Shown in pieces: positions 24,719 through 37,362 of a DNA stretch of 64,000 nt. The DNA is taken from contig NC_081410.1 in assembly GCF_030272615.1 (NCBI RefSeq), positions 225,237,415-225,301,414 on the forward strand, in the 5' to 3' direction. Position 1 is the first letter of the stretch; each line of letters begins with the position of its first letter. A model generated the notes under the pieces. It ran no database searches and was not told the origin of the DNA. It worked only from the letters and a program-made list of their open reading frames with translations. A program made the translations under genes and the position numbers. This stretch comes from Cryptomeria japonica. Its lineage: Eukaryota > Streptophyta > Pinopsida > Cupressales > Cupressaceae.

Positions 24719-27096
24719 TCTTAATTCATTTGCATGTGTAGCCCCTCAACAATCAAATCCTTATTGTTAAAGTCATACATCAAAATACCCCTCCATCTCT
24801 ATAAATCTTATTCCACTAAACCATCCATCTAAACCTATAATATTTCATCCATTAGTCCACACATTAATCCGTGCATATTTGAACCTTTAAATCCTCAATC
24901 AATTTTTTAAATCCTAAAACATCAAATCCTCCATCTATCCATATTAATCATAATGCTAATCCATTAACACCAATAGCTACTACCCCATCAACTGATGGAG
25001 ATCCTAATCAAATGACCCATGGTTTAACCCTAACCAAGAAGAAGCAATTCTAGCACAAGATGACCCTTCACACCAAGACCAAAGTTAAAAATGGAATGTG
25101 CTTGATCAAGTCCAAACCTAAAATAAACAACTAGCCACCTTATCCTTCTACATAAGTCTTTTGTTGCATACAACTTCATAGCCTAAGAAAATTCCTAATC
25201 AATCTAATCAATCTAATCCATCTAATCAACCCAACTTAGCTATGAAGAATGTTATCAAAGGGATATAAGTAAAAATCATAATCAAACTTCAAATATGAGT
25301 ATTGTCACAACCCTTCTCTTGTCATTCAAACGTGTCAACAAGGTAAACAAAGGAAAATCTCCTCTTTCATAAGATACATGCATGGCATGAAATCCAAGAT
25401 CCATACATAAGAATCATGAAATTAACAAATATTCCACTCATTGATGCTCAAAGTTGAAGAAATAAATCTAATATCTAATCGATAGTGGAGGTTTAATTTT
25501 TAAGATAATGAATCGATAACAAATGTATCTACTTTACAAAATCACAACTCTAAAATATATATAGTTCCTTGTCCAAGGCATGATCAAACTTGTCCACAAC
25601 CAACTCAAGGTCAAAGAGCTTATGTTGATACCATTGATCCCATACCATCCCAAAAATTCCATCAAATTGATCTGACCACCTTTGTTTGATTTGGTCTCCT
25701 TGCATATGAGTGAATTGAAAGTTTCAACAATTCCTAGTTATCTAAAAATTACTGTGCATCTTGTTTTCAAATTAACAAGTATCCCATCACAAAAAAATGT
25801 GTAGAATCATGAATTATCAAAAGCAAAGGATCAAACCTTCATGAGAAAGGAATCTCGGAACCTGCTAATTTTTATGCAAATCATGGATTTTAGGGCATTG
25901 AATATAATTCTCTTAAAAGTACAATAAGGATGTTAATGAATATTTCATGAGCACTATGGTAACTTTTCCCAACACCAAAATAGTTTCCTCCAATCATTCT
26001 TACAAAGATCTTGTTTCCACCAACCCCTTCATTGATCTTATTATCCTTACCACCAACCTTAACCTTCCATCACCCAAACTCCTAGCTTTGAACCAATAGT
26101 ATCACACATCAATCAACCTATTCCAAAATAATGAAGCTATCACTACTTATATGATTTTGAAATCACATTCATTTAGAAGATTGCAATGTGGGTTTTGAAA
26201 TTTATTTGGATGCATCCACACCTTGGCAAATCCATCCCAAACTCGAAAATTGTCATATTCAAAAGGTCTAAAATCTAAACATAATAAATCCAAATTCCAA
26301 TAATTCATGTGCATTCTAAAGTCTAGCAATCCAAATGTAAGGAAATCCACAAACGAATGCCCATTTGAATTCCAAATTTCAAGAATATGTACTCCAAAAT
26401 CTAAGCATCAAAATTTAAACAATGAAATTGAAATATTCAAGCAAAAATACAACAAGAAAAAACACACAAGTCATTTGGATCCCTAAATCCCCAAATGTGA
26501 AATCTAAGAGCTCAAGCATCTCCAAAAATCCTAAATCCTACATACTAGAAATACAACATCCAAAGTCAAAAAGTTCACAATCCCATGATCAAAAAATTTT
26601 AAGTTCAAAATTTACCATAAAAAAAAACAACTACCTCCCAAATCTACCTTGGTGTGTGAAATTCTTGGTCCTATGTCTCCTTGGTCCAATAATATTTACT
26701 CATGCTTTAGAAATCCCATGATTCCATCCTATTATATCATACCACCAAATCCCTCATTCAATATATCTTCATAAGAACATTCCTTACATACATTCTTTAC
26801 CAAGCATGCCTCCTACTCCATTGTTTTTTAGCAACACCCTCTATCATAGGGGCTATAATGATATTGTGTTAAGATATTTACATTTGGGAGAGGTCAACTT
26901 GGACATCACTAAAGTTTACAACATTCGTCAAGAATGATGCAACATAATGGGATACTATAAGATTACCATGGAAATAGACCACTAAATCTAAAATCTAAAA
27001 ATATCAATCTAGAGAATTATTCCAAATCAAAAAATACACAAAAACAAGTAAAGGGAAAATTTCATCCAAAGGTGAAAACCATTCTTATGGCACCTT
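24719..27096. other. AT-rich unassigned DNA, perhaps a decayed element
   Basis: Rich in AAATCC and CCAAAT phrases. Short peptide-like stretches occur, for example near 24975-25060, but all are broken by stops. I could not place it in a family. Confidence 0.3.
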
Positions 27097-27115
27097 AAAC
27101 AAGTACCATTATGAA
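27097..27115 (+). repeat. left target-site duplication of the LINE insertion
   Basis: AAACAAGTACCATTATGAA is repeated exactly at 29935-29953. Nineteen bases fits target-primed reverse transcription by a LINE. The exact ends are uncertain by a few bases because of flanking A residues. Confidence 0.85.
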
Positions 27116-27236
27116 GAGAGTTTTTATTTTTATTTTTATTTTTAATTGGAATAATGTTTGGTCTACGATTTCTCTCACCCAAAAAAATTCAAACTCTTCC
27201 TCCTCTGCTCACGTCTCCTCTGTTGTTGCATTGGCT

Positions 27237-29490
27237 ATGTAGGGAGATGCTCGGATTGTTGGTATTTTGGATATGTTGATATGGTTTTGTCATTGATGTC
27301 AACACCTATCATCACTTGTCAACACTTATCAGTACTTGGAGATTTTGGTTATGTTCACCGGCAAGACAAAGACTTATGTAAGACATTGGTATTTGGTTCA
27401 CCGACAGATTATATTGTTCACCGACACTTGGAATGACTTGGAAACTACTTAGTTATGTCGAAGACATTATTCGATCACTTGGTTTTGGCGATTTGGTTAA
27501 TTATTTATTCAGGTTTACATATTTGCTGTTACTGACAAATAGGTCCAGGATAAGCACCAACAGACTTATCTATTCCATATCAGCACGCCATGTTATGGAG
27601 ATGATTTATTATTATTGTAAATGCATTGAGATGACATCATGCATCAGATATTGATTTGTTTGTAATTAATTTTATTGTAATATCTTTTAGTGAGCCGACC
27701 TATTCAATTGGTCTTAGGTTATGGTATATATGTAAGATCTTATTTGCAAGATTGAATATAGATGGGATTGTGAATGCAAAAAGGATTGTAATAAGGTTTA
27801 TGCAAAGATAAGAAGAGCTATACATGTAGACATCATTTGAAAGTTGAAGGAAGGTTTTTGTGAAGGCAATCAAAACTTAACCGGTACTGAATCCAACATA
27901 TGAAGATGTTATTTTATGCAGTACACTATCATTGGATTTAACCATCCAATTGTAGTCAGTGTGACTCTCATTTTGTGATTGAGCAGTGAGCTCTAGGTAG
28001 CTGGCCTTTCTACATGTGAAGAATCCATATTGTAAACACATACTATCTGCAGTAGTATTATTTGATTGTGGGTAAGGCTTCCCATCATGGCTTTTCCCCT
28101 TATAGGGTTTCCACATACAAATATTGGTGTTATGTGTTGTGGATGTTATTGTCTTTCTATTTCATGCATTAATCTTTACCGGTATTGCAATTAACTGTTA
28201 AGGCTATCTATCAGCATAAAATCTGGTTTACCGGTATTAAGCATTAAGTTTTGGTTAAGTAAATTTTGGTTGAATTTATTGGACAAGTGATTCACCCCCC
28301 CTCTTAGTTGTCTCTAGGACCTAACACGTATGACTCCTGGTGTGGATCCTCATGTCCAGGGGGAGTCTGATGCCTCTCGGTCCTTGGATGCTCATGCTAG
28401 GGTTTTGGGTGCACTGGGCTCCTCCCCAGTGTCCTCCTATCCTAATGCTGCTAGTGTGCGACCTGGTGTGATTCGGAAGCCATGACCTAGATCATTTGGT
28501 GGGTTCATTCCAATTACTAAGGCCATAGCTGTCAATTTGAAAGATGATACGATAGAGGAAATTGTTTATAATGCTTCTATCATCTCTTTACATGGTGCGA
28601 TCTGCCACTTTAGGGGGTTTTGACCTTCTCTTCCTTAGTTGCACGCTTAGAAATATGAACACTGGGAGCCTCTTATCACGGGTAAATTTCATATTTTCCC
28701 CATGGCTAAGGGGTTTTTTGCTGCAAAGTTTGATAATTCCCAGGACAGAGACAAAATTTTATGTGATCACTTTTTCAGCCAGGAGGATAAAATTTTGTTG
28801 TTGATTAAGCCTTCACACTCTAATTTTAACCCTTCTACTGAAATGTTTAATTAGATTCCAACTTGGGTTTGGCTTCATAAATTCCCACTTCATTTATGGA
28901 ATGATTCTCTTTTAGAGGAAGTGAGAGATGCCCTTGGTGATTTTCTGATGGTGGATGTTGAATCCTCTGATATTTTCCACTCCATATTTGCCTGCATACT
29001 TATTGACCTGGATATTTCAATTGGGCTGCCAACTCAAATTTTACTTAATTCTTCAAAGGGTTCTTGGGTCCAATATTTGGACTACGAAGGGATTTCCTTT
29101 CATTGCAGAAGATGTTTTAAAACTGGGCATGTTGCTGAGCATTGTGGGTTTGAGAAAATGGCAACTAAGGCTACATGGTGGAAAGGCGTATCGGTACAAT
29201 ATTATACGGTGTCGAAGTTACCCAATCAACCTAGGAGTTTTTCTGATGTGGTTTCTTTAGAACCACATGATCCTGAAGCATCCCCTCTATTTTTCTCTCT
29301 TGGTGGGGTTGCTGAAACTGTGCATGTGTCTCCTGATGTCTCCTGTGTGAAGGAGACTCAGGAGGCTTCTTCTAGTGATAATGACTTGGCTAGTACTCCT
29401 ATTTTGACCAAATCTACTGACTTTCCTGCTGATGCAGGGGTTTTGTCATCTGCTAGTTTTGGTGAGGCTGTGTCTGTTGGATTGAGGTAG
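27237..29490 (+). pseudogene. LINE ORF1, DUF4283-like plus CCHC zinc knuckle, broken
   Basis: The frame from ATG 27237 is cut by the solo LTR after the CGGAT at 27252-27256 and resumes in frame at 28330. Segments in order: a serine/proline-rich N-terminus, a DUF4283-like core (HWEPLITGKFHIFP near 28663, then MAKGFFAAKF at 28702, and IPTWVWLHKFPLHLW near 28855), and a zinc knuckle CRRCFKTGHVAEHC (29104-29145). The C-terminal part resembles ORF1 tails and continues with stops to a KRKKAK...LRS phrase near 29690. ORF1 proteins of this type bind the element's RNA. In-frame stops include 27240, 28483, 28621, 28636, 28648 and 28852. Several sit where the family has tryptophan, so TGG to TAG or TGA is likely. 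No frameshift is visible. Confidence 0.75.
27257..28326 (+). mobile_element. copia-type solo LTR inside LINE ORF1
   Basis: Begins TGTTGGTATTTTGG and ends GGACCTAACA. It is flanked by CGGAT (27252-27256) and CGTAT (28327-28331), a 5-bp target duplication with one mismatch. It shares GTCATTGATGTCAACA and the C-rich GATTCACCCCCCC end block with the LTR at 22148-23360. Removing it and one CGNAT copy restores the reading frame of LINE ORF1, so it inserted after the LINE did. Confidence 0.85.
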
Positions 29491-30086
29491 ACTGGTGATG
29501 TTGGGGTTTGGCCTTTGTTGTCTATTGGTTCTGGTGAGGCTGAGACAGTGACAATTGGATCTCACTCTCAAGATTTTGGTGTGCTGGATTAGGATGTTAA
29601 GACAACGCAAGTGGAAGAGGGATGAATTTCTGTTAAAAGAAAAAAAGCTAAGTCCTTTAAGCCTTCTTTCGATATGACTCTTCGATCCCATAATAGAAAT
29701 TTTAAATGTAAACCTTGATGGTTCTTGGGTAGGGGATGGTTTTTGGTTGGCTGCAGGTTGTTCTTTCTGCAGCTTTGTTGTTTTTGATTATGGGTGTCCT
29801 TTTTACCCATGGTTGTCTAGTGCTTTCCTGTTCCCTTTATTCAGACAACTTTTTGGTTGAGGATTCCAGATCCTATCTTTTTCTAGTTGTAAAGGGTTTC
29901 AGGTCCCTTCAAAACCTTTTTTTACCCTAATAAAAAACAAGTACCATTATGAAAAAAGGTTTATGATTTGATATGTAAACCAATTGTCTATATGTGCCCT
30001 ACACTTCAAGTAAATTTATCTCATGCACCTGCACTATCCATCCTTCATAGTCCCTAGCCCTATATCACCACCATTATATCATTCAT

Positions 30087-31946
30087 TGTTAATGATATGG
30101 TTTCAACATAGTGTGTTGTCATTGATGTCAACCCTCAATGTGTTGTATTTTCATTAGTTCTTGCACTTGAATGTTGATGGTGTGCTATGTTAATGGTTGG
30201 GTTTGATGTCAGTAAACCTTAGCTAAATGATCAATAGAGGGAGCATCATGAGGCATATTAAGATGAGGATTAGAAGCATTAAGATGGAGATTAGAAGTTG
30301 ACAATGAACTGGATATGGTGTTGAGCATGTTGTAAACTGTTGTTCTATCTCTCTTGTTACTCCCGAGTGAGGAATTGACGATACAAAGATGATCTAATTT
30401 TTGCATGTTAGTGAAAGAATAAGATTATAGGGAGTTGTACTGAAGAATGTATCGAAGAATACTTTGCGCTTCTCTAAAATTGTAACTATGGGCTTGTGGT
30501 TTGTAAATTAGCTTGTATATGCTATGTACAATGTATCTTTGTCTTTTCAAGGCATAGAAATTATTGCTAATGTTTTTGGTAATTGCAATATGTAGACAAT
30601 TTGGTTGTATGTCACCCTTCCAAGAAATGCTCGACATTTCTATGCATTTATATGATTGCACATTTGGTTGGGAGGTTGTGCTTATGTTGTATATGTAATG
30701 TCACAGTTCAAGTTTCAAGTGTTGATGTGTACAACAAGTATGATTACTAGAGTTTTTTTTTGCTTATCATGAATGAAGTGTGTTTCATCTGCTTTCTTCA
30801 TGCCAGCTCAATTGAATGAGATAGTATAAATGAATGGTAAATAAATAATTTTGAAAGACATGATGTTGTCTTGTTCTCTACATTGTTTTTCTTGATCATA
30901 CTAAAACTATTTGGTAACTGGATTGGTTATGTTGGAAGGCTAAATGGCTATTTAGCCAGCCTAAGATACTTGAGCTAACGCATTGTGGTTTGTGCCAACA
31001 TGGAGAGTTATGCTAAGGTGATTTTGGTCAAGTCTATCTCTTACCTCCATTTTCATTTACTTCCCTTCCCTCACAGAAGTGTTTGGGGCCGACCTCCTTG
31101 GGGCATGCATGTTTCATACCTATATGCTTCATCTCAGCCAACTTAGAATATGTGTGCCACTACTGTGATGTTTTCTCATGCATGGAGATATCTTCTAAGA
31201 TTATACTAGGTCCGGTCTATCCCTTGGATTGGATGCAACTTGCCTTCTTTCTTAGCTATTATTGTTGGGTTTTACCTCTTGGATAGTACATGTTTCATCA
31301 TACTTGGCTGATCTGATGAAGGTTTTAAGTTCTTGCAGAGGATATAAATGAAAGATCAAATCAATTGCAAAATGTGTTGAAGTGTGGCAATAGTGGCAAT
31401 TGTGTATTGTGTGTAGAAATGCTTTATGCATATTGGAAGAAGTGAGTTGAAGGTATCTACATTTGGATACATACAAAATTTTGCTAGAAGCAGTGAGCTA
31501 AAGGCATCCATGGTGCAGAGGTGCAACAATGGGAATTCATCATTCATTCATAATACTCTAAGGTTGTAGCCTCTTCTATAAGTGTTGTAGTTCTCAAAGA
31601 GTAGTGAACTTTTTTTGGTTGTAGACATAAAACTATTCTTCAAGGAGTTGAAGCTTCCTCGAGTTGTAGCCCTAAAACAAAGTTTTAAACTTGTTTATAT
31701 TATTATGAGGATAGGTCTAGACAATAGTTCGAAGAAACTTTTCTCATCATGGTTTTTCCCCTATGAGGTTTTCCACATATATTTGGGGTTCTCTTGTGCA
31801 CATGTGTTGACTTCTTCATCTTTCATTGGTGTTGATTAGTTTAAGGTTTTGAATTAAAATTTGGTGCAAAAAAGTTTTAAGTTTTAAGGGGATATTCATT
31901 CACCCCGGCCACCCTCCCCCCCCACTCTCAGCATCTGATATGCTCA
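30087..31946 (+). repeat. 5' LTR of the copia element
   Basis: Starts TGTTAATGATATGG and ends near TGATATGCTCA. The first 870 bp align with the 3' LTR (39794-40908) once the foldback insertion is removed. GTCATTGATGTCAAC near the start and the CATTCACCCC...CTCTCAGCA block near the end link it to the solo LTRs at 22148 and 27257. At 1.86 kb it is longer than these, and the middle (about 31000-31250) may hold an unrecognised insertion. Confidence 0.75.
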
Positions 31947-31951
31947 AATTT

Positions 31952-31962
31952 TGGTATCAAAG
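31952..31962 (+). other. primer binding site (initiator Met tRNA type)
   Basis: TGGTATCAAAG, five bases after the LTR. Plant copia elements commonly use TGGTATCAGAG, complementary to the 3' end of the initiator tRNA; here one base differs. Confidence 0.75.
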
Positions 31963-33615
31963 TCAAGTTCCTTTGAAGAAGCTTAACTACTTGAGTAAAG
32001 TCTGGGATGGCTCAAGATAGATCTCACAAGGTACCTAGGTTTGATAGAACAAATCACATTTTTTGGAGAGTAAGAATGGAAGCTTATCTGACCTCTCTAG
32101 GATTTGGTGTTTGCCACTAAATCAAGGATGGTTATACTTCTCCTGCTACTCCTCCAACTATTCTAACTGCATTTGGGTTATATGAGAATAATGTTAGGGC
32201 AAAGAATTCTATTCTAAGTGGACTTGTTGATTTTGAACTTTTGAAAGTGATGAACTACGGTTTTTCTAAGGATGTCTAGGAAATGATCTGTAGCATTTAT
32301 GAAGGAGATAATAAAGTAAAGGAAGTTGAGATGCAAAACTTCAAGAGAAAATTTGGGACACTAAGGATGATAGAGGATGAAGACATTGCTAGTTATATGC
32401 TCTGGGTGGATGAAGTGGTTAATCGCATTAGAGATCTTGGTGAGAAAGTGAAAGAAGATAAGATTATGAAAAAGGTACTGAGATCTCTCCCTAAATCCTA
32501 TAGTCATAAGGTATTTTCTATTAAGGAATCTAAAGATTTAGATAACTATTCAATAGATCAATTATATGGTTCTCTCACTACTTTTGAAATGAGAGAGTTT
32601 GATAAAAATGCCCCAAAGAAAGAAGTTTCTTTCAAAGTCAGTAAGAAGGTGGAGGATGAAGCATTTGATCATATTGATGGATTCAATGAGGAGGAAGCAA
32701 ACTTTGCGAGAAGACTGAAAAAGGGCACAAAGGAAGTTACCCTTCAAATGTTTCAACTATGGGAGAATTGGTCCTTTTGCTTCTAAATGTCCCTTAAGAG
32801 AATCAAAAGATAATAAGAAAAGAGAAAGGTTCAAAAGAAGTCTTTATTCTAAAGAGAGCAACTCTTCTTCAAAAGATGAGGAGCACGATGATTCAAATTT
32901 TGAAACTCTCTTCATGGCCTTGAAAGTTAGTAAAAATAATAATGATGTTGAAAAATTTAAGAAGTATGGAACCTTATAGACTCACAAGGGTAGTGAAAAA
33001 TCAATGGTTGTGTGGACTTCATTTCATGCAAAAGAAGAAGCAAATGCTTCAGTGATTGGCAATCATTGTTCCAATCACATGACTCGTGATAGGAAGAAGC
33101 TCATTAACCTCAAAAATTGGAATGGAGGATTAGTAAAAAAGATAAAGGTTTTGCACAAATTTATGGAAAGGGTATAATAACCATCGATGAAAAGAATAAG
33201 ATAGAGGATATTCTCTATGTCAAAGGGTTGAACCACAATCTACTCGGTGTCAGCCAAATGTGCAGCAAACGATATAATCTCACATTTTATGACAAAGGAT
33301 ATGAAATTAGGAAGGTAGAATCTGATATAGGGATGAATATAATATTTAATCACCTAAAGGAGGCTAATGAGAATGTATATTGAATCAAATTGGCGATTGT
33401 TGGTTATGGCACAAGAGGATGAGGAACATCTAATTTGACAACCTTGTGAAGATCAACTCTACACATGCAGTAACAAACATACCAAAAATTATCAATCCTG
33501 CTAACATCTTGTGTTTGGAATGTCTAATGGGAAAGCAGACAAGAACTAGTTTTAAGAACAAGGAGTACTCTACAAAATATTTGGAGCTGATACATACTGA
33601 CCTATGCGGACCTAC

Positions 33616-36600
33616 TGTTGGTTCCCCAAAACACACTTGGCGGGGTTTTTGCACTGCCCCTAGGGACAAAAACCAAGTTGAGTCCTCAAATCATGCATGG
33701 AGGGGCCAACCTCCAGACCATTTAGGATACTCAGGGACTTGGACCAACAATATAACAAGGATTCCCTAATTATCCTTCTACACTTCGGGCTCTGCAAAAC
33801 TCGGGAGGGTATTCCCTTAATGCTTCTGCAATCTCCACACCACATTTGCAGTCAACATTAAAACAAAGCAGATGGTCTCACTCCTAAATGGGGGCTCAAA
33901 AAAAGAGGGAGAATGTTACAAAGTGGCTAGCTCTCAGTGATCCTTGACCTGCTTTGGAGTGTGAGACAAATTTTTGACAAACAACATCATGCATAGAAAA
34001 TGAAAAGATATTATGATATTATCATAGCTATAGAAAGTTGTCGATGAGTGATGAGTAAAGAAATGTCATAAAAAAATGGCTAGAAACAACGGTCAATGTC
34101 TTATCCATTGAGCAGCTGAAATTGTAGAATGCAAAGATAAATATGCAACATAAACCTTAATCTAATAGCCAAAGATCCTGAGACAACACTGCCTTATAAT
34201 GTATCTTATCTATTTATCCCAACCCACAATACTTATCAGAATCCCTGTATAAGCCTTGTTAGTCTGCAAATCCTATCTAAGTAGTTTAACTGACCCTTAG
34301 GTCAGTGTGTAAGATAGAAGAAATATGCATCACAACAATGCAACAAATGAGAAATCCCTTGATCTTACTCATTCATAAACATAATAGAGTCATACATTGG
34401 AGAAAATGGATTCAGACAATATTTTCATTCATTTCATAAGCCATTTTATGTTACAAATTACATTACATTACATATAACTCCTTCAAGAACCTGCAACAAA
34501 CTAAGACACAAAACCATTTTATTTGCTCTGCAAATTCTTGTTACAACCTACTCATTTCACCTAAACCTGCTATACATGACCAAGGATTTGAATCCAATAT
34601 TTCTGGACCAAATTTCTCGACCCTTTGTCTCATGACCTTGATTTCCCTTTTATAGAAACAAGGGAGAAACAAGCTTCGAGCTAGAGGAGACACCTGTCAC
34701 AAGATTATAAGATTGCTTGTTATTTGTTACAAAACATTCCTCACAATCTCCCAAAAGACTGTCCTTGTTGGCGGTCACGATGAAGTAGAACCCAAAATTC
34801 CCAGCTACATTTTGGTAGAAACAAAAACCTTTGATCTGTGCCACTATCTCTGTAGATGCTTCCAAACGGATCGTGAGATGCATCATTTTATCTCTATAGA
34901 GCATTTCCCTTTGGAAAGGGAAATTAGATCCTGACAAGAAGTAAAGTCACCCCTAAACTAGAGGAGGAGCTTCAAACTTCATACCCAGGGTCAAAGATAA
35001 TGGAAAGAGGAGCTCTCGAAGGAAAACAAAGTGATGGGAAGGCATTGCAACTTGCATACCCATGCTGAGATGATCGGTTTCTGCCCCAATCCCAACCTCG
35101 TTTTGATCCTTTTCCTCTATAAGGATCCTCTTATAGCCCTCTGCCAATAAATGACAGAGGAGTGATAGAGGATGAGTCCTGCATGGCTTGTTCTGATAAG
35201 AAACTACTTTGAAGCCTCCATTGACTATCCTCCCCATTCTCAAGAGTCCATTGACTATAAGCATACTCACTCCCATAGGAAATCCATTGGGTATCAAAAG
35301 ATTAGTGTAACTCCTGGCACGATATGGCTCAAAAATTGTCTTCATCATTTTAAAATCTTGAGAGAAAATAATGAACTCTATGTTCCTTCTACCAATTGAA
35401 GACACCACAAGGCCATATTTATAATGAAAATACTTCTCTTAGCAGTGTTTATGCATGGAAAAATCATCTTTTCAATGCTTTTCTACTCATCCTGCCAGCA
35501 AATGGACTTAGGAAACTATATCCATCAAATCAAGAAATCGTCAGACTTAAACCGCCAATTCACTGCTTTCCTGACCAAGTTCACCTTACATGAACAATCT
35601 TGTTTTTGATTTCTTGATTTCTTGACTGCAGATTCTTTGCTCTAGAATCCTCTTCTCGGATACATAGTTTATATCTTTTGAAAGTTTCTCAGCAATAGTT
35701 TCTTGATTTTCTGTCTAACTGTGAGAATCCCTGACCATACGCATCCTATGATTTTGTTGATACGTCCTTGATCATCTCGCTTCTAGCTCAAAAAATCATC
35801 CTTATGCCTTTCATCTGTCTGAAAAAAACTTTATTTTCTCTCTATGGCGGAAATGAAAACATGCAGAAATTGCCACCTCAAGTGTTGTCTATTTTGTCCT
35901 GCAAATACAACTCGACTTAACGAAACACCCTTTAAAATGACATTTTGAAAATAATTTGGCATCCACTTGTCTCGATTTTTCTCTATTTTCCATGTCGTCA
36001 TACCTACTTCCTTCTGCCTTTTCTTTTCTGCATGAACAACACTGAGACAATCTGAATCACTCCTTTTGAAAACCTCTTCTGTTTTCATTGTTGATTTGTC
36101 CAGCATGGAAAATCGCATGATCACCATCGGTCAATACTAATATTGACCTTCCTATGTAACAAGTGGGCCCTTTAAAACTTGACGAAGCATCGCCAAATCA
36201 TCCTAGAAACTCCGCTCTATCAGCTACCCTACTACCAGACTTGACCCGCCCATGACACGTGGCATCATCTCATGATGTCGCAGTCCTTATCTTCCCTGCA
36301 TCTTTCATCATGGTTTTGCAAGAGCCGTCTGATCTGCTCGATCATTATGCATCGCTTACACAGTCTGCTTAATATTCATCGTTGTCTCACAAGCATCTTT
36401 TCTACTCAAGTCAAAATATCTCCGTCCTTTTGAAACTCATGCAAATTCATGGGATCATTAGTTGTTCGGTATTTGATCGAGGAAATAAAACCCAAAATAT
36501 CAATATTGGACTTAGGGAATTGAGAACCCCCAGAAATATAAATTGGGGGGGGGGGACTATTATGCAAAAGACATAATTTTCTTAAAAGGTCGGTAGGAAA

Positions 36601-36842
36601 TAACACCTAGGGAAAGAAAGTGGTCCCCTTTTGATGATGGTAAAGACCCTCAAGCTTTAAAATGAAAAAGGTAATGCAAAAACATAACAAGCCTGTGGTT
36701 TATAACAAAATTTTATCTGGGAACATATAAACTTGAAAACCCTAAACCCTAAGGGCAAAAACAAAGAGCAACAGAGAGTCAAAATAGCTAAAATCATCAT
36801 CAGAAACACCAAATTTTTGCATAGTCATTTTTAGGACAATCA
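33616..36842. mobile_element. 3.2 kb LTR-like insertion in copia integrase, CCTAC duplication
   Basis: Begins TGTTGGTTCCCC and ends GGACAATCA. It is flanked by CCTAC on both sides (33611-33615 and 36843-36847), an exact 5-bp target duplication. The copia integrase frame resumes right after it. No terminal repeat is visible inside, so a very long solo LTR is the simplest reading. Strand is unknown because both ends fit TG...CA either way. It contains an 11-base G run near 36545. A 151-codon minus-strand open frame at 34953-35408 is unrecognised and may be chance. Confidence 0.75.
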
Positions 36843-37029
36843 CCTACCAAGACTTAGAGTCTTCAAGGTGAAAATTATTTTATGTTGCTTATGGATGATT
36901 ACTCTAGGAAGACAAGTTACATTTTTGAAAGAAAAATTAGAAGCTCTTAGTAAGTTTAAGATTTTCAAGTCTATGGTTGAGAATGAAATGTATGATGAGA
37001 TCGAATGTCTAAGATTTGATAGAGGAGGT

Positions 37030-37362
37030 TTTTGGAACACATTCATCCTTACGGAAAAAGATCAACCTGTTAGTGCTTGATACAATCATAAAAGATAAAC
37101 ATATCCATAGGAGGAGGTTATTCCATATCCCAAATTCAAAGGGGGATGTTGGCAATCATCCAATAATCCCTTCCTCAATGTAAACCGAGGGGATTCAAAC
37201 CTATGACCCAAATTTAGTACCATTTGTTAGAACACATTTGTTGCTGCATAAAAAGATCAACCTGTTAATGTCTGATACAAATGCCAAAGATAAATGGATA
37301 CACGGGAGGTAGTTAGTCCATGTCCTAAATCCAAAGGGGGATGTCGGCGATTAGTCTAAAAA
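37030..37362. mobile_element. 333-bp insertion with duplicated halves in copia integrase
   Basis: It interrupts the integrase phrase FDRGG / EFTSNKFEFF. AGGT occurs on both sides (37026-37029 and 37363-37366), a possible short target duplication. Inside are two direct copies about 196 bp apart (starting near 37034 and 37230), sharing AAAAAGATCAACCTGTTA and CCAAAGGGGGATGT-like blocks. GGATTCAAACC (37191-37201) is, on the minus strand, close to the RNA polymerase III B-box consensus, which would suit a SINE, but I find no convincing A box. Confidence 0.6.

Larger units (their letters stand above)
27116..29934 (+). mobile_element. LINE deletion derivative (ORF1 plus 3' end, no ORF2)
   Basis: This interval is bounded by a 19-bp target duplication. 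It carries a plant LINE-type ORF1 and ends TTTTTTTACCCTAATAAAAAA, an A-rich tail with an AATAAA signal (29929-29934). After ORF1 the sequence goes straight into a T-rich 3' untranslated region; the endonuclease and reverse transcriptase ORF2 is absent. Without the inserted solo LTR (27257-28326) the element is about 1.75 kb. It must have been copied by the machinery of an intact relative. Confidence 0.75.

Noticed and set aside
34953-35408. Minus-strand ORF of 151 codons inside the LTR-like insertion
   Set aside because: No motif and no second copy in the window to test conservation; not listed as a gene, only mentioned as worth checking.
37191-37201. tRNA or SINE promoter B box
   Set aside because: No A box at a suitable distance and no tRNA fold; kept only as a hint in the findings.
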